Notes: a model not told the origin generated them from the sequence alone. A stretch of 64,000 bases of DNA from Nocardioides immobilis (GCF_003515065.1 NZ_QXGH01000016.1:124001-188000); one strand, 5' to 3'; positions 27,724 to 35,871 are shown, numbered from the stretch's first letter. Made by a program: numbers and translations.

Positions 27724-29043
27724 ATGGCCGTCCACCGCCGCACCCTGCTGACCGGCGTCCCCGCGGGCGTGCTCGGGACCCAGCTCCTGACCCGAGCGCG
27801 GCCGTCGGACTGGCTCCGGGACTCGGCCCCGGGCCCGGAGCCCGACCGGATCGTGCTCAACCCGACGCCGACGCCCACCCGCTCGGTCACCGTCACCTGG
27901 CGCACCGACGTGACCACCCGCGACGGCGTCGCCGAATGGATCCCGGCCGACGGCGGCCGGGCCGGGCGCGTCCGCTCGAAGCAGACCCGGGTCTCGCTCC
28001 CCAGCGCCGGGATGGCCGCACCGGCCCGGCACCACACCGCGACCATGGACGGCCTCGACCCGGCGACGTCGTACCGCTTCCGCGTCGGCAGCGACACCAC
28101 CGGCTGGTCGCCGTGGCGCCGGGTGCGGACCGCCGGCACCGGCACGGAGCCGTGGACCTTCCTCTACTTCGGCGACGCGCAGGTCAGCCTGGACGAGGTG
28201 TGGCCGGCGAACGTCGAGCGCGCCCTCGCGCGGTACCCCGGCGCGGCGCTCAGCCTCCACGCCGGCGACCTGATCAACGACGCCGACCAGGACGAGCAGT
28301 GGGCGCAGTGGTTCGCCGCGGCGGGCCGGCTGGCCAGCGAGAAGCTGGTCGTGGCCTCACCGGGCAACCACGAGTACCAGGGCGACGACCTCCTCCAGCA
28401 GTACCGCGCGCACTTCGGCATGCCGGACAACGGACCGCGGCTGCACCGCGAGGACGTGTGGTTCACCGACTACCAGGGCGTGCGGTTCATCTCGCTCAAC
28501 GGCAACGCGCCGTTCGGCGGCGGCGACCAGGCGGCCTGGGTACGGCGCCTGCTCACGAACAACCCGATGCGCTGGTCGGTCGTGACCTTCCACCAGCCGA
28601 TGTTCTCGGCGACGCCCGAGCGCGACAACGGGCGGCTCCGCAACCGGTGGCTGCCGGTCTTCGAGGAGTACGGCGTCGACCTGGTGCTGCAGGGCCACGA
28701 CCACACCTACGCACGGGGCCATCTCGCGAGCGGCGAGGTCGGCGACGGCACGCACACCGGTCCGGTCTACGTCGTCAGCAACGCCGGCGGGAAGTACTAC
28801 CCGCTCGACCGCGGCCGGCGGAACAACTGGACCGTGAACGGCGCGATCCGGGCCGTCGCCTACGAGGGCGTGACGACCTACCAGGCGATCCGCGTCCACG
28901 AGGACCGGCTGGTCTACCGGTCCCACGCCAGCTGGTTCCGCGACGACCCGAACCCCGACGGGCTGGCGCTGGACGAGGTGGTCGACGCGTTCACCGTCGA
29001 GCGACTGGCCGACGGACGCAAGCGCGTCGTGCCCTGGACCTAG
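27724..29043 (+). CDS. Secreted purple-acid-phosphatase-like metallophosphoesterase
   Basis: A 439-residue exported phosphatase. The N-terminus HRRTLLTGVPAGVLGTQLL is a twin-arginine-type signal. A fibronectin-III-like domain (about residues 45-135, SVTVTWRTD, DPATSYRFRVG) precedes the metallophosphatase domain with LYFGDAQ, LHAGDLINDA, SPGNHEY, VTFHQPMF and LQGHDHTYARG, the ordered metal ligands of purple acid phosphatases. The first motif is GDA rather than the usual GD(x)G. ATG at 27724. A PHO-box-like repeat upstream suggests induction by phosphate starvation. Confidence 0.9.
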   Translation: MAVHRRTLLTGVPAGVLGTQLLTRARPSDWLRDSAPGPEPDRIVLNPTPTPTRSVTVTWRTDVTTRDGVAEWIPADGGRAGRVRSKQTRVSLPSAGMAAPARHHTATMDGLDPATSYRFRVGSDTTGWSPWRRVRTAGTGTEPWTFLYFGDAQVSLDEVWPANVERALARYPGAALSLHAGDLINDADQDEQWAQWFAAAGRLASEKLVVASPGNHEYQGDDLLQQYRAHFGMPDNGPRLHREDVWFTDYQGVRFISLNGNAPFGGGDQAAWVRRLLTNNPMRWSVVTFHQPMFSATPERDNGRLRNRWLPVFEEYGVDLVLQGHDHTYARGHLASGEVGDGTHTGPVYVVSNAGGKYYPLDRGRRNNWTVNGAIRAVAYEGVTTYQAIRVHEDRLVYRSHASWFRDDPNPDGLALDEVVDAFTVERLADGRKRVVPWT

Positions 29044-29170
29044 AAAACGGCCGGCAGCGTGGCGCACGCGGGCGAAGCCCGCACGGTGCGACGCCCCTGG
29101 GCCGAGCGAAGCGATGGCCTGGGCGGTGTCGCACCGTGTGCGACACGCTCGGCCGATCGAAAACTGTAGG
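29044..29170. repeat. Multi-hairpin noncoding block
   Basis: Between the phosphatase stop and the SRP RNA lie GCGGGC-GAA-GCCCGC, GTGTCGCA-N5-TGCGACAC and further imperfect stems (CGCCC...GGGCG), with GAAAAC near both ends and the word GCGAAGC twice. The pattern resembles a REP-like or terminator cluster. No coding potential is apparent. Confidence 0.5.
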
Positions 29171-29256
29171 CCCCCCGCGCACCCGACAGAGCTCACTTAC
29201 CCTTGCTGCCTTCCGGCCCTGGGGGAGTTGGGCGAGATGCCGCCGCACGGGGGGTT
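29171..29256 (-). ncRNA. ffs: Small signal recognition particle RNA (4.5S type)
   Basis: The conserved apical domain GGCCGGAAGGCAGCAAGGGT, with GGAA tetraloop and the A/C-rich internal loop, is present on the minus strand. The 5' CCCCCC near 29254 pairs with GGGGGG at 29176-29171. A minus-strand -10 box TAGAGT at 29268-29263 places the start near 29256. It lies next to tRNA-Ser and dnaX, as in other actinobacteria. Ends are approximate. Confidence 0.93.
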
Positions 29257-29326
29257 GCGCCAACTCTAGATCATCGCGACCAAGGCGATTTCATCGGCCG
29301 GTCACCCGCCCGGTAGCCTCCTCGGC

Positions 29327-29415
29327 GGAGGTATCGCCTAGTGGCCTATGGCGCTCGCTTGGAAAGCGGGTTGGGTTAATAGCCCTCGGGGGTTCGAATC
29401 CCCCTACCTCCGCCA
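29327..29415 (+). tRNA. tRNA-Ser (anticodon GGA)
   Basis: The acceptor GGAGGTA (29327-29333) pairs with TACCTCC (29405-29411), with discriminator G and an encoded CCA. The anticodon loop TTGGAAA gives GGA. A long variable arm and the T-loop GGTTCGAATCC are typical of serine tRNAs. Confidence 0.96.
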
Positions 29416-29422
29416 GAGGCAG

Positions 29423-29498
29423 CTAGCTCGCGCTGGGCCGGCAGATACTGCCGACGCAGCGCGAGCTAGTGGCCGGCCCGCCCCGCGATCGCGGGGCG
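29423..29498 (+). terminator. Tandem perfect hairpins after tRNA-Ser
   Basis: CTAGCTCGCGCTG (29423-29435) pairs perfectly with 29457-29469, with an inner CGGCAG/CTGCCG stem. Immediately after, CGCCCCGCGATCGCGGGGCG (29479-29498) is a perfect 20-base palindrome. The first is likely the tRNA terminator; the second may act with it or mark a protein site. Confidence 0.65.
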
Positions 29499-29553
29499 AC
29501 AGGCCGGGCGGACAGATGCGGCGATGTTCGGATCGACCCGTCACCATGTCTCC

Positions 29554-30180
29554 ATGACGATCCTCCTGTCCGACCCGCGGGTCGGCGCGATCCCGGTCCT
29601 CGAGTGTGGGGAGCCGCTGGTCGCGCTGGGCCCCGAGCTCGGGCCGGCACGGGCGCGGGTCCGGGTCGAGCTGGGGGCCCGGCTGGAGGCCGCCAACGCG
29701 TCTCTTCCCGACGGGATCCGGCTGCAGGTCGTGGAGGGGCACCGTTCCGAGGCGGTGCAGCGGCAGATCTTCGCGCAGTACGCCGACGAGGTGGCCGCGA
29801 CGTACCCCGGCATCGGCCGGGCCGACGTCGAGCGGCTCGCGAGCCGGTTCGTCGCTCCGATCGACGTCGCACCCCACGTGGCGGCGGCCGCGGTCGACCT
29901 CACCCTCGTCGACGCGAACGGCGCCGAGCTCGACATGGGGACCCCGATCGACGCGACGCCCGAGGAGTCCGACGGGGCGTGCTACTTCGCGTCCCCCGAC
30001 ATCTCCACGTCGGCGCGGGCCAACCGCGTGATCCTCGCCGAGGCGCTCGAGGCGGCCGGCCTGGTCAACTACCCGACCGAGTGGTGGCACTGGTCGTACG
30101 GCGACCGCTACTGGGCGCTCGTCACCGGCGCCCCCAACGCGCACTACGGGCCGGTGGACGACCGCGAGGCGGTGGCATGA
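29554..30180 (+). CDS. VanX-like D-Ala-D-Ala dipeptidase (peptidase M15D)
   Basis: A 208-residue protein of the VanX/DdpX family, zinc enzymes that cleave the dipeptide D-Ala-D-Ala in the cytoplasm. Zinc and catalytic elements are PHVAAAAVDLTLVD (VanX SxHxxGxAxD), GHRSEAVQRQIF with the transition-state Arg, and TEWWHWSYGDRYWA (E-x-WH). No signal peptide is seen, fitting a cytoplasmic role. It overlaps alr by ATGA and lies upstream of ddl, so a maker and a breaker of D-Ala-D-Ala are in one operon. The first motif has Ala where the family usually has Gly. ATG at 29554 has no strong RBS. Confidence 0.85.
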   Translation: MTILLSDPRVGAIPVLECGEPLVALGPELGPARARVRVELGARLEAANASLPDGIRLQVVEGHRSEAVQRQIFAQYADEVAATYPGIGRADVERLASRFVAPIDVAPHVAAAAVDLTLVDANGAELDMGTPIDATPEESDGACYFASPDISTSARANRVILAEALEAAGLVNYPTEWWHWSYGDRYWALVTGAPNAHYGPVDDREAVA

Positions 30181-31364
30181 CCCCCTCGCCCGCGGCCGTC
30201 GAGGCGGCCGGGTCCATCCCGACCCTCGTCATCGACACCACCGCCGTCACCGCCAACGTCCGGACCATCGGGTCCGCCACCGACGGCGAGGTGATGGCGG
30301 TCGTCAAGGCCGACGCCTTCGGCCACGGCACCGTGGCCGTCGCGAAGGCGTCGCTCGCCGGCGGCGCCACCCGGTTCGGCGTCACCACCCTCGCCGAGGC
30401 GCTCGACCTGCGGGCCGCCGGCTTCACCGAGCGGATCCTGAGCTGGCTCAACCCGCTCGACGCGGACTTCGCCGCGGCCGCAGCGCACGGGATCGAGGTC
30501 GCCGTACCGGGTCTGGCGCACCTCGCCGCCGTGCGCGCCGCCCCCGGCCTGCGGGTCCACCTCCAGCTCGACACCGGCATGGCCCGCGACGGCGCCAGCC
30601 CGGAGGAGTGGGTCGCGCTGTGCCGCGAGGCGCGTGCGGCCGAGGCCGCCGGCCTGCTGTCGGTCGTCGGCGTGATGGGCCACCTCCCCTGCGCCGACCG
30701 GCCCGGCCACCCCGCGAACGACGCCGGCCGGGCTCGCTTCGCGTGGGGTCTGCAGACCGCACATGACCTCGGGCTCAGGCCCGCGGACCACCACCTCGCC
30801 GCGACCGCCGCGACGCTCAGCGATCCCCTGAGCCATCACACGATGAGCCGGATCGGCGCCGGCCTGGTCGGGATCGACGAGTCGCACACGGCGCGGCTGC
30901 GGCCGGCGCTCACGCTGACGGCGCCGCTGGTGCAGGTGCGCGAGGTCGCCGCGGGCACGTCGGTCGGCTACGGCCACAGCTGGCAGGCACCGCGGGACAC
31001 CCGGCTCGGCCTGCTCGCCCTGGGGTACGCCGACGGCCTCCCCCGGCTCGCCTCCAACCGCGCCGAGGTGCTGGTGGGTGGGCGCCGGCGCCCGGTCGTC
31101 GGGAGGATCTCGATGGACATGACCATCGTCGACCTCGGCGAGGCCGACGGTCCGGACGCGCCACGGGAGGGCGACCTGGCGACCGTCTTCGGGCCCGGCG
31201 ACGCCGGTGAGCCGACTGCTGCCGAGTGGGCGGGCTGGGCCGAGACGCTCGAGCATGAGATCGTCACCGGGCTCGGCCCCCGCCTCCACCGCATCACGGT
31301 CGGCGAGCCGCCGGCCACTCCGAACCGACCGACCCTGACCCCGAAGACGATTGGGATCCGATGA
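30177..31364 (+). CDS. alr: Alanine racemase
   Basis: A 395-residue PLP enzyme converting L-Ala to D-Ala. VMAVVKADAFGHGTVAVAKA carries the PLP Lys44; the usual sequence is AVVKANAYGHG, so the Asn is Asp and Tyr is Phe here. The second catalytic base is in TSVGYGHSW, and VVGRISMDMTIVDLG is the C-terminal domain signature. The C-terminus has a Pro/Thr-rich extension. ATGA overlap with vanX-like upstream and with ddl downstream means all three are translationally coupled. The substitutions at the PLP motif are unusual for a main Alr, so it may be a second alr. Confidence 0.93.
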   Translation: MTPSPAAVEAAGSIPTLVIDTTAVTANVRTIGSATDGEVMAVVKADAFGHGTVAVAKASLAGGATRFGVTTLAEALDLRAAGFTERILSWLNPLDADFAAAAAHGIEVAVPGLAHLAAVRAAPGLRVHLQLDTGMARDGASPEEWVALCREARAAEAAGLLSVVGVMGHLPCADRPGHPANDAGRARFAWGLQTAHDLGLRPADHHLAATAATLSDPLSHHTMSRIGAGLVGIDESHTARLRPALTLTAPLVQVREVAAGTSVGYGHSWQAPRDTRLGLLALGYADGLPRLASNRAEVLVGGRRRPVVGRISMDMTIVDLGEADGPDAPREGDLATVFGPGDAGEPTAAEWAGWAETLEHEIVTGLGPRLHRITVGEPPATPNRPTLTPKTIGIR

Positions 31365-32329
31365 ACCCGCTACGCGTGGCCGTGATCGGCGGCGGCACCA
31401 GCTGCGAGCACGACGTCTCCCTCTCCTCGGCGGCGGCGGCCGGCGCGGCGCTCACCGAGGCCGGCCACGAGGTCGTGCCGCTGACGATCGACCGCGACGG
31501 CGGCTGGCTCGACCAGGGCGGGGAGGCCATCGGCCTGTCCGGCGCGGTCGCGGTGCTGCGCGACTGCCACGTCGCCGTACCCATGCTGCACGGGCCGGGC
31601 GGCGAGGACGGCACCCTGGCCGCGCTCTGCGACCTCGCGGACGTGCCCTACGTCGGTTCCGCCCTCGGCGCCGGTGCCATCGCGATGGACAAGTGGGTCA
31701 CCAAGCTGGTCGCCGAGGCGATCGGCGTCCCCACCGCTCCGGGCACGTTGGTCACCCGCGCGACCGCCGACCAGGTGTCGTTCACGCACCCGGTTGTGGT
31801 GAAGCCGGTCGCGGCGGGCTCCAGCCACGGCGTCTCGATGGTCCGCGAGGCCTCCGAGCTCGCTCCGGCCCTGGACGCGGCCTTCGCCGTGGATGACCGG
31901 GTGCTCGTCGAGGACGTCGTCGAAGGACGTGAGATCGATCTCGCCGTCCTCGGCCGCCCCGACGGCAGCCGGACCGTCCCCCCGGCGCTCGAGATCGTGG
32001 TTCCGGAGTCCGGGATCTTCGACCTCGACAGCAAGTACGACGGGTCCGCGGTGTTCCGGATCCCCCCGCCGATGTCCGAGGCCGACCGGGAGGCACTGGA
32101 GCGGGCCGCGATCGCCGTGTACGACGCCGTCGGCTGCGCAGGCGTGGCCCGGGTCGACTTCTTCCTCACCGCGGACGGCCCGGTTCTCAACGAGGTCAAC
32201 ACGATCCCGGGCTTCACCGAGCACTCGCAGGTGCCCCGGATGTTCGCCGCGGCCGGGACGTCGTACCCCGAGCTTCTCGACATCATGGTCCGGGAGGCAA
32301 CCTCGGACCGGTCCCCGGCGTCTACCTGA
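31361..32329 (+). CDS. ddl: D-alanine--D-alanine ligase family protein
   Basis: A 322-residue ATP-grasp ligase. VAVIGGGTSCEHDVSLSSA is the N-terminal substrate site with Glu, VPMLHGPGGEDGTLAALCDLA and VVVKPVAAGSSHGVSMV are the ATP and Ser-loop motifs, and ARVDFFL, then LNEVNTIPGFTEHS hold metal ligands. The omega-loop reads FDLDSKYDGSA; the SKY triad is that of D-Ala-D-Ala ligases and unlike the VanA-type loop, so D-Ala-D-Ala is the likely product. ATG overlaps alr stop. Last gene of the vanX-alr-ddl operon. Confidence 0.92.
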   Translation: MNPLRVAVIGGGTSCEHDVSLSSAAAAGAALTEAGHEVVPLTIDRDGGWLDQGGEAIGLSGAVAVLRDCHVAVPMLHGPGGEDGTLAALCDLADVPYVGSALGAGAIAMDKWVTKLVAEAIGVPTAPGTLVTRATADQVSFTHPVVVKPVAAGSSHGVSMVREASELAPALDAAFAVDDRVLVEDVVEGREIDLAVLGRPDGSRTVPPALEIVVPESGIFDLDSKYDGSAVFRIPPPMSEADREALERAAIAVYDAVGCAGVARVDFFLTADGPVLNEVNTIPGFTEHSQVPRMFAAAGTSYPELLDIMVREATSDRSPAST

Positions 32330-32344
32330 GGGTTGCCGTTCCAT

Positions 32345-32416
32345 CACGGGCACAACCGGAGTTCGGTAACTGTCACAAGGTGTTCCGTCTTGGCAGTTAC
32401 CATCACTGTGCCCGTG
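32345..32416. promoter_or_regulatory. Nested perfect inverted repeats upstream of PLD-like gene
   Basis: An outer pair CACGGGCACA (32345) / TGTGCCCGTG (32407) encloses an inner pair GGTAACTG (32365) / CAGTTACC (32394), with CAAG/CTTG nested further inside. The structure fills the 130-base gap between ddl and a secreted PLD-like gene. It may be a ddl terminator or a regulatory leader; the sequence TACCAT at 32398-32403 inside it could be a -10 box. Confidence 0.6.
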
Positions 32417-32459
32417 GACCGGCGCTCCCGCCGCCCACGACCCGGAGTTTGGGGGAAAC

Positions 32460-33857
32460 TTGTTCATCCGTCGCGCCGCAGCCCTGCTGGCGATCCTGCT
32501 TCCGCTGACCCTGCTGCCCGCGTCCGCGATCGGCTACGAGCCACGCGGCGGCGCATCTTTCAACGTCCCGAACCCGTGGGGGTCGAGCGCCGAGAACACC
32601 CGGATCGTCCGGGCGGTCGAGGAGGCGTTCCGCAACGTCAGGCCGACCGCGAAGGACCCGCGGCCGGTGATCCTGCTCGCGGGCTACCTCTTCGACCGGA
32701 AGGCGAGTGCCGACGCTCTCATCGCCGCGTGCAAGCGTGGCGTCTCGGTGCGGGTGATCATCGACCGGGCCGTGGTGTCGAAGCCGCTCCGTCGCATCGT
32801 GACGGCGCTGAACGCCGACAACGTCCGCGACGGCAACAACGACGGCATCGCTGACAGCGACCCGCGCGCCGGCCGGTGCAACGGCCCGCTGCCGCCTTCC
32901 CACGGCGGCCTCCGCACGCGCGACGACAGCGGCATCCCGCTCATGACCGCGCGCCAGGTCAACGTGAGCCTTCGGGAGCCCACCGGCCGCGACGTGACGT
33001 GGGGCCGGGACGGCAGCTACGTCCTCCGGTGCTCCGGCAGCTGCCGGGGCGGCGAGGACGCCAACATGCACTCCAAGATCTACGCGATGTCGCACACCGG
33101 CTCGGCCAACAACGTCGTCATGACCTCGTCGAGCAACCTCAACGCGGGCGGTGCCAACTCGGGCTGGAACGACCTCATCGTGATGAAGAGCCGCCCGAAG
33201 ACCTTCCAGTTCTTCGTCCGCATCCACCGGCTGATGACCGCGCAGAAGCGGGCCGGGCGCAAGCTGGTCGAGTTCAAGGACGGGCCGTACACCACCCGGA
33301 TCTTCCCCATGATCGGCGTCGGCGAGCGACGCGACCCGCTGATGGTCGACCTGCGCAAGGTGAAGTGCTCGAGCGCGTTCGGACCGACCACGATCCACAT
33401 CCAGCAGTTCTGGTGGAACGGTCACCGCGGCAACTACATCTGGGACAAGATCCGGAGCCTCGCCCTCAACGGCTGCAAGGTGAAGATCATCTTCGGCGCC
33501 GTGGACAGCGGGCTGCTGAGCCGGATGAAGGACGCCCGGGCGTCCGGACTGATCGAGCTCTGGGACAGCCGGTGGGACACGGACCTGGACGGCTGCGTCA
33601 ACACGCGCACCCACATGAAGGCTGTCGCGATCCGCGGGACCTACGGCACCAACCGGCGTTACGCCGGTGTCTGGACCGGCACGGCCAACTGGGCCACCGG
33701 ATCCCTGACCCGGGGTGACGAGGTCACGCTCAACGTGAGGAGCGCGAGCGTCTGGCGGCAGTACGTCGACCGCTGGAACGTCGTGAAGCGGCACAGCAGG
33801 CTCCAGTGGACCCGCGGCGATCGGGATCCGACACTCCCTCCCTGCAACGACGACTGA
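32460..33857 (+). CDS. Secreted phospholipase-D-like protein
   Basis: A 465-residue exported protein with signal peptide RRAAALLAILLPLTLLPASAIG and two degenerate HKD-type segments, MHSKIYAMSHTG in the first half and THMKAVAIRGTY in the second. Each has His and Lys with an N/D-poor tail, so the PLD active site may be modified. Six or more cysteines in the mature part suggest disulfides. TTG start at 32460 with GGGGGAAA before. The family PLD-like superfamily includes lipases and nucleases; the substrate is unknown. A second PLD-like secreted protein is encoded at 47635-48843. Confidence 0.83.
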   Translation: MFIRRAAALLAILLPLTLLPASAIGYEPRGGASFNVPNPWGSSAENTRIVRAVEEAFRNVRPTAKDPRPVILLAGYLFDRKASADALIAACKRGVSVRVIIDRAVVSKPLRRIVTALNADNVRDGNNDGIADSDPRAGRCNGPLPPSHGGLRTRDDSGIPLMTARQVNVSLREPTGRDVTWGRDGSYVLRCSGSCRGGEDANMHSKIYAMSHTGSANNVVMTSSSNLNAGGANSGWNDLIVMKSRPKTFQFFVRIHRLMTAQKRAGRKLVEFKDGPYTTRIFPMIGVGERRDPLMVDLRKVKCSSAFGPTTIHIQQFWWNGHRGNYIWDKIRSLALNGCKVKIIFGAVDSGLLSRMKDARASGLIELWDSRWDTDLDGCVNTRTHMKAVAIRGTYGTNRRYAGVWTGTANWATGSLTRGDEVTLNVRSASVWRQYVDRWNVVKRHSRLQWTRGDRDPTLPPCNDD

Positions 33858-33858
33858 C

Positions 33859-34041
33859 TCACAGGCCCAGGTAGCGGGCGAGAAGGCTCGCGGCGACGGC
33901 TGTCGCCGCCAGGAGCACGCCGGCGATCACGGCCCGAAGCACGCGGGCCGGTTCGTCGTACGGCGAGCCGCTGAGCAGCGCCGCGACGACACGGCGTCGG
34001 TGGAACGCCGCTGCCTCGAGCAGCTCCTTGTTGGTCGCCAC
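33859..34041 (-). CDS. Small membrane protein resembling EccB N-terminus
   Basis: A 60-residue protein: a cytoplasmic start with FHRRRVVAALLSGSPYDEP, then one membrane helix VIAGVLLAATAVAASLLA. The arrangement (helix, R-R-V-V-A-A-L, one transmembrane segment) resembles the N-terminus of the type VII component EccB, but the large periplasmic domain of EccB is absent. It starts 5 bases before the end of the eccD-like gene, so it belongs to the type VII locus. It may be a miniaturised EccB; this is inference. Confidence 0.6.
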   Translation of the reverse strand: MATNKELLEAAAFHRRRVVAALLSGSPYDEPARVLRAVIAGVLLAATAVAASLLARYLGL

Positions 34042-34045
34042 CGGC

Positions 34046-35020
34046 CTATCCCCCGGTGATGCGGGCGAGGCCGTGGGTGGCGACCAGGAGCAGCGGCGCG
34101 AGCGCGACCAGCGCGAGGGTCTCGACCAGGTCGATCGCCCGCGCCCGCAGGATCGCGGGAACAGGGGGCAGCCGGGTGACCCCGCAGGTCACCAGGCCGG
34201 CGAGGACGAGCGTCCCGGCGAGGACGGGGCGGGCGTCCGGGTGGCGCAGCAGCACCGCCACGACGATCACCAGGAGCCCTGCCAGGCCGCCGGCCGCGTC
34301 GACCAGGACCTGGGTGAGCGAGCGGTGCCGCGGCGCGCGCAGGAGCAGCACGAGGCAGCAGTCGACGGCGAGCGCGGCGCCCGCCGTGCCGTCGGCGACG
34401 ACCGGCACGGTCACCACCGCCACGAGCCCGACCACCACCGATCCGACCAGGAGCAGCCTGGTCGACCGAACGACCAGCGCCTCGACCCGATCGGGGTCGG
34501 CGGGCGTCCCATCGGCGCGACCGACGCCGACGGCGACGGCCAGGGCAGGCAACGCGTTGCCGGCGAGGACGGCGAGGACGAGGACGACCGACCAGCCGGT
34601 CGTCACCCGGGGGACGAGGTCCCACGCGAGGGCGCCGAGCCCGACGGCGAGGCCCAGCAGGCCGGTCGCACACGTCGTACGGCGGGTGTCGGCCGGCCGC
34701 CACGGGCGCACCCGCGCGACCGCCTCGGCCGTGGCTTCGGCAAGGTCGTCGTGGACGGCCGGCTGCCCTTCGTCGGCCCTGGCCGCCACGGCGAGCAGGG
34801 CGCCGTCGTCGACGCCCTGCTCGCGCAGCCCCTGGTCGGGTCGGAGCCTCCGACCTTGGGCGTGCAACCGGTAGCCCGCGTAGACCGCTGCGGGGTCGAG
34901 CAACCCCACCGCCCGGGCGAGGTCGGGCACCAGCTCGGCCACCGCGACACCACCCGGCACGGCCAGGTCGCTGCGTCGTCCCCCGGCGACGGCAGTGACC
35001 CGGAGCAGCCGTTCGGACAC
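34046..35020 (-). CDS. eccD: EccD-like type VII secretion membrane protein
   Basis: A 324-residue protein. The first about 90 residues form a ubiquitin-like (YukD) domain (RRSDLAVPGGVAVAELVPDL) and the rest holds about 8 membrane helices (for example TCATGLLGLAVGLGALAW and SVVLVLAVLAGNALPALAVAVG). Canonical EccD has 11 helices and about 450-500 residues, so this one is short. GTG start at 35020. It lies directly downstream of two WXG100 genes, 11 bases after the second, supporting a role in the secretion channel. Confidence 0.78.
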   Translation of the reverse strand: MSERLLRVTAVAGGRRSDLAVPGGVAVAELVPDLARAVGLLDPAAVYAGYRLHAQGRRLRPDQGLREQGVDDGALLAVAARADEGQPAVHDDLAEATAEAVARVRPWRPADTRRTTCATGLLGLAVGLGALAWDLVPRVTTGWSVVLVLAVLAGNALPALAVAVGVGRADGTPADPDRVEALVVRSTRLLLVGSVVVGLVAVVTVPVVADGTAGAALAVDCCLVLLLRAPRHRSLTQVLVDAAGGLAGLLVIVVAVLLRHPDARPVLAGTLVLAGLVTCGVTRLPPVPAILRARAIDLVETLALVALAPLLLVATHGLARITGG

Positions 35021-35031
35021 CGGTCGGCTCC

Positions 35032-35331
35032 TCAGACGTCGAAGCGGGCGGCGCCGCGCCGGTCGACCGCCTGGTACTCGGCGTTCGAGTGGTAGACCGT
35101 GCGGTGGCTCTCGTCGAGCAGGTCGCGCATCTCCTTGATGGCACGGTCCCACTCCGCCTTCGCGTGGATGTAGGCCACCTGGGCGTGGCCGGCCCACTCG
35201 CTGCGCAGCGGCTCCAGCTCGGCCTCGAGCCGGTTCATCCGGTCGTCGATGTCCTTGACCGTCTGGTGCATGTCGGTGGCGGCTTGGTCGAGCGCGCCGT
35301 GCTGGACGCGCAGGCCGTCGAGGTTGACCAT
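35032..35331 (-). CDS. WXG100-family secreted protein (second of pair)
   Basis: A 99-residue helical-hairpin protein with the central turn LRSEWAGHAQVAY, a WxG motif. N-terminal ALDQAATDM and C-terminal helices are amphipathic. Such proteins are secreted as a heterodimer by EccC-type ATPases. No signal peptide. The YxxxD/E tail signal needed for export may be YQAVDRR near the C-terminus. It lies between the first WXG100 gene and eccD. Confidence 0.85.
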   Translation of the reverse strand: MVNLDGLRVQHGALDQAATDMHQTVKDIDDRMNRLEAELEPLRSEWAGHAQVAYIHAKAEWDRAIKEMRDLLDESHRTVYHSNAEYQAVDRRGAARFDV

Positions 35332-35386
35332 CTCTTGTCTCCTTCGGGTGGTGTCGGTGTCGTCGGGGTCGCTGGGGTCGGCGGCG

Positions 35387-35704
35387 TCAGCCGAGCCGGC
35401 CCTGCAGCTGGCGGTAGGTCGCACCGACCTCGTCGTCGGTGGCGGTGTTGTCCTGCTCGGTGGTGGTCAGGGCGCCGGCGAAGTCGTCGAGGGCGGTGAC
35501 GATGGTCCGCTGCTTCTCGATCCACGCCTGGTGGAGGATGAAGAACGCCTGCGCGCCCCGGCCGCCCCAGCGCCCCTGCACACCGGCGATCTGGCCGTCG
35601 AGACGGGCGCTGTAGGCGTTGAAGTCGGTCCGTGCTTCGGTCACGAGACCGGCAGCATGACTCAGGGTGCCGTCGCCCTGGCCGAACTCATCAGGCTTCG
35701 CCAT
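35387..35704 (-). CDS. WXG100-family secreted protein (first of pair)
   Basis: A 105-residue WXG100 protein with GRWGGRGAQAFFILH as the helical turn. The N-terminal residues are MAKPDEFGQGDGTLSHAA. It is first in the minus-strand type VII operon and divergent from eccC, whose start is 167 bases away. It is likely a heterodimer partner of the 99-residue WXG100 protein downstream. Confidence 0.85.
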   Translation of the reverse strand: MAKPDEFGQGDGTLSHAAGLVTEARTDFNAYSARLDGQIAGVQGRWGGRGAQAFFILHQAWIEKQRTIVTALDDFAGALTTTEQDNTATDDEVGATYRQLQGRLG

Positions 35705-35871
35705 GGTGGTGCTCCTTCTCGGTGTCACGTGCTGTGGCGGCGGCACCGATCGGTGCCGACGGACCCCGGTGTGCCCGCGTCGCCGACTGCCGCAAACCGG
35801 GGTACGGCGTTGTCCACAGGCTGCGGCCGGGGCGGTTCCGCGCGGCGACGCTCCGGGGTTGACTCCCCGGC

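Noticed and set aside
32345..32460. Possible c-di-AMP (ydaO) riboswitch before a cell-surface gene
   Set aside because: The conserved ydaO core words are not seen; the repeats are simple nested palindromes.
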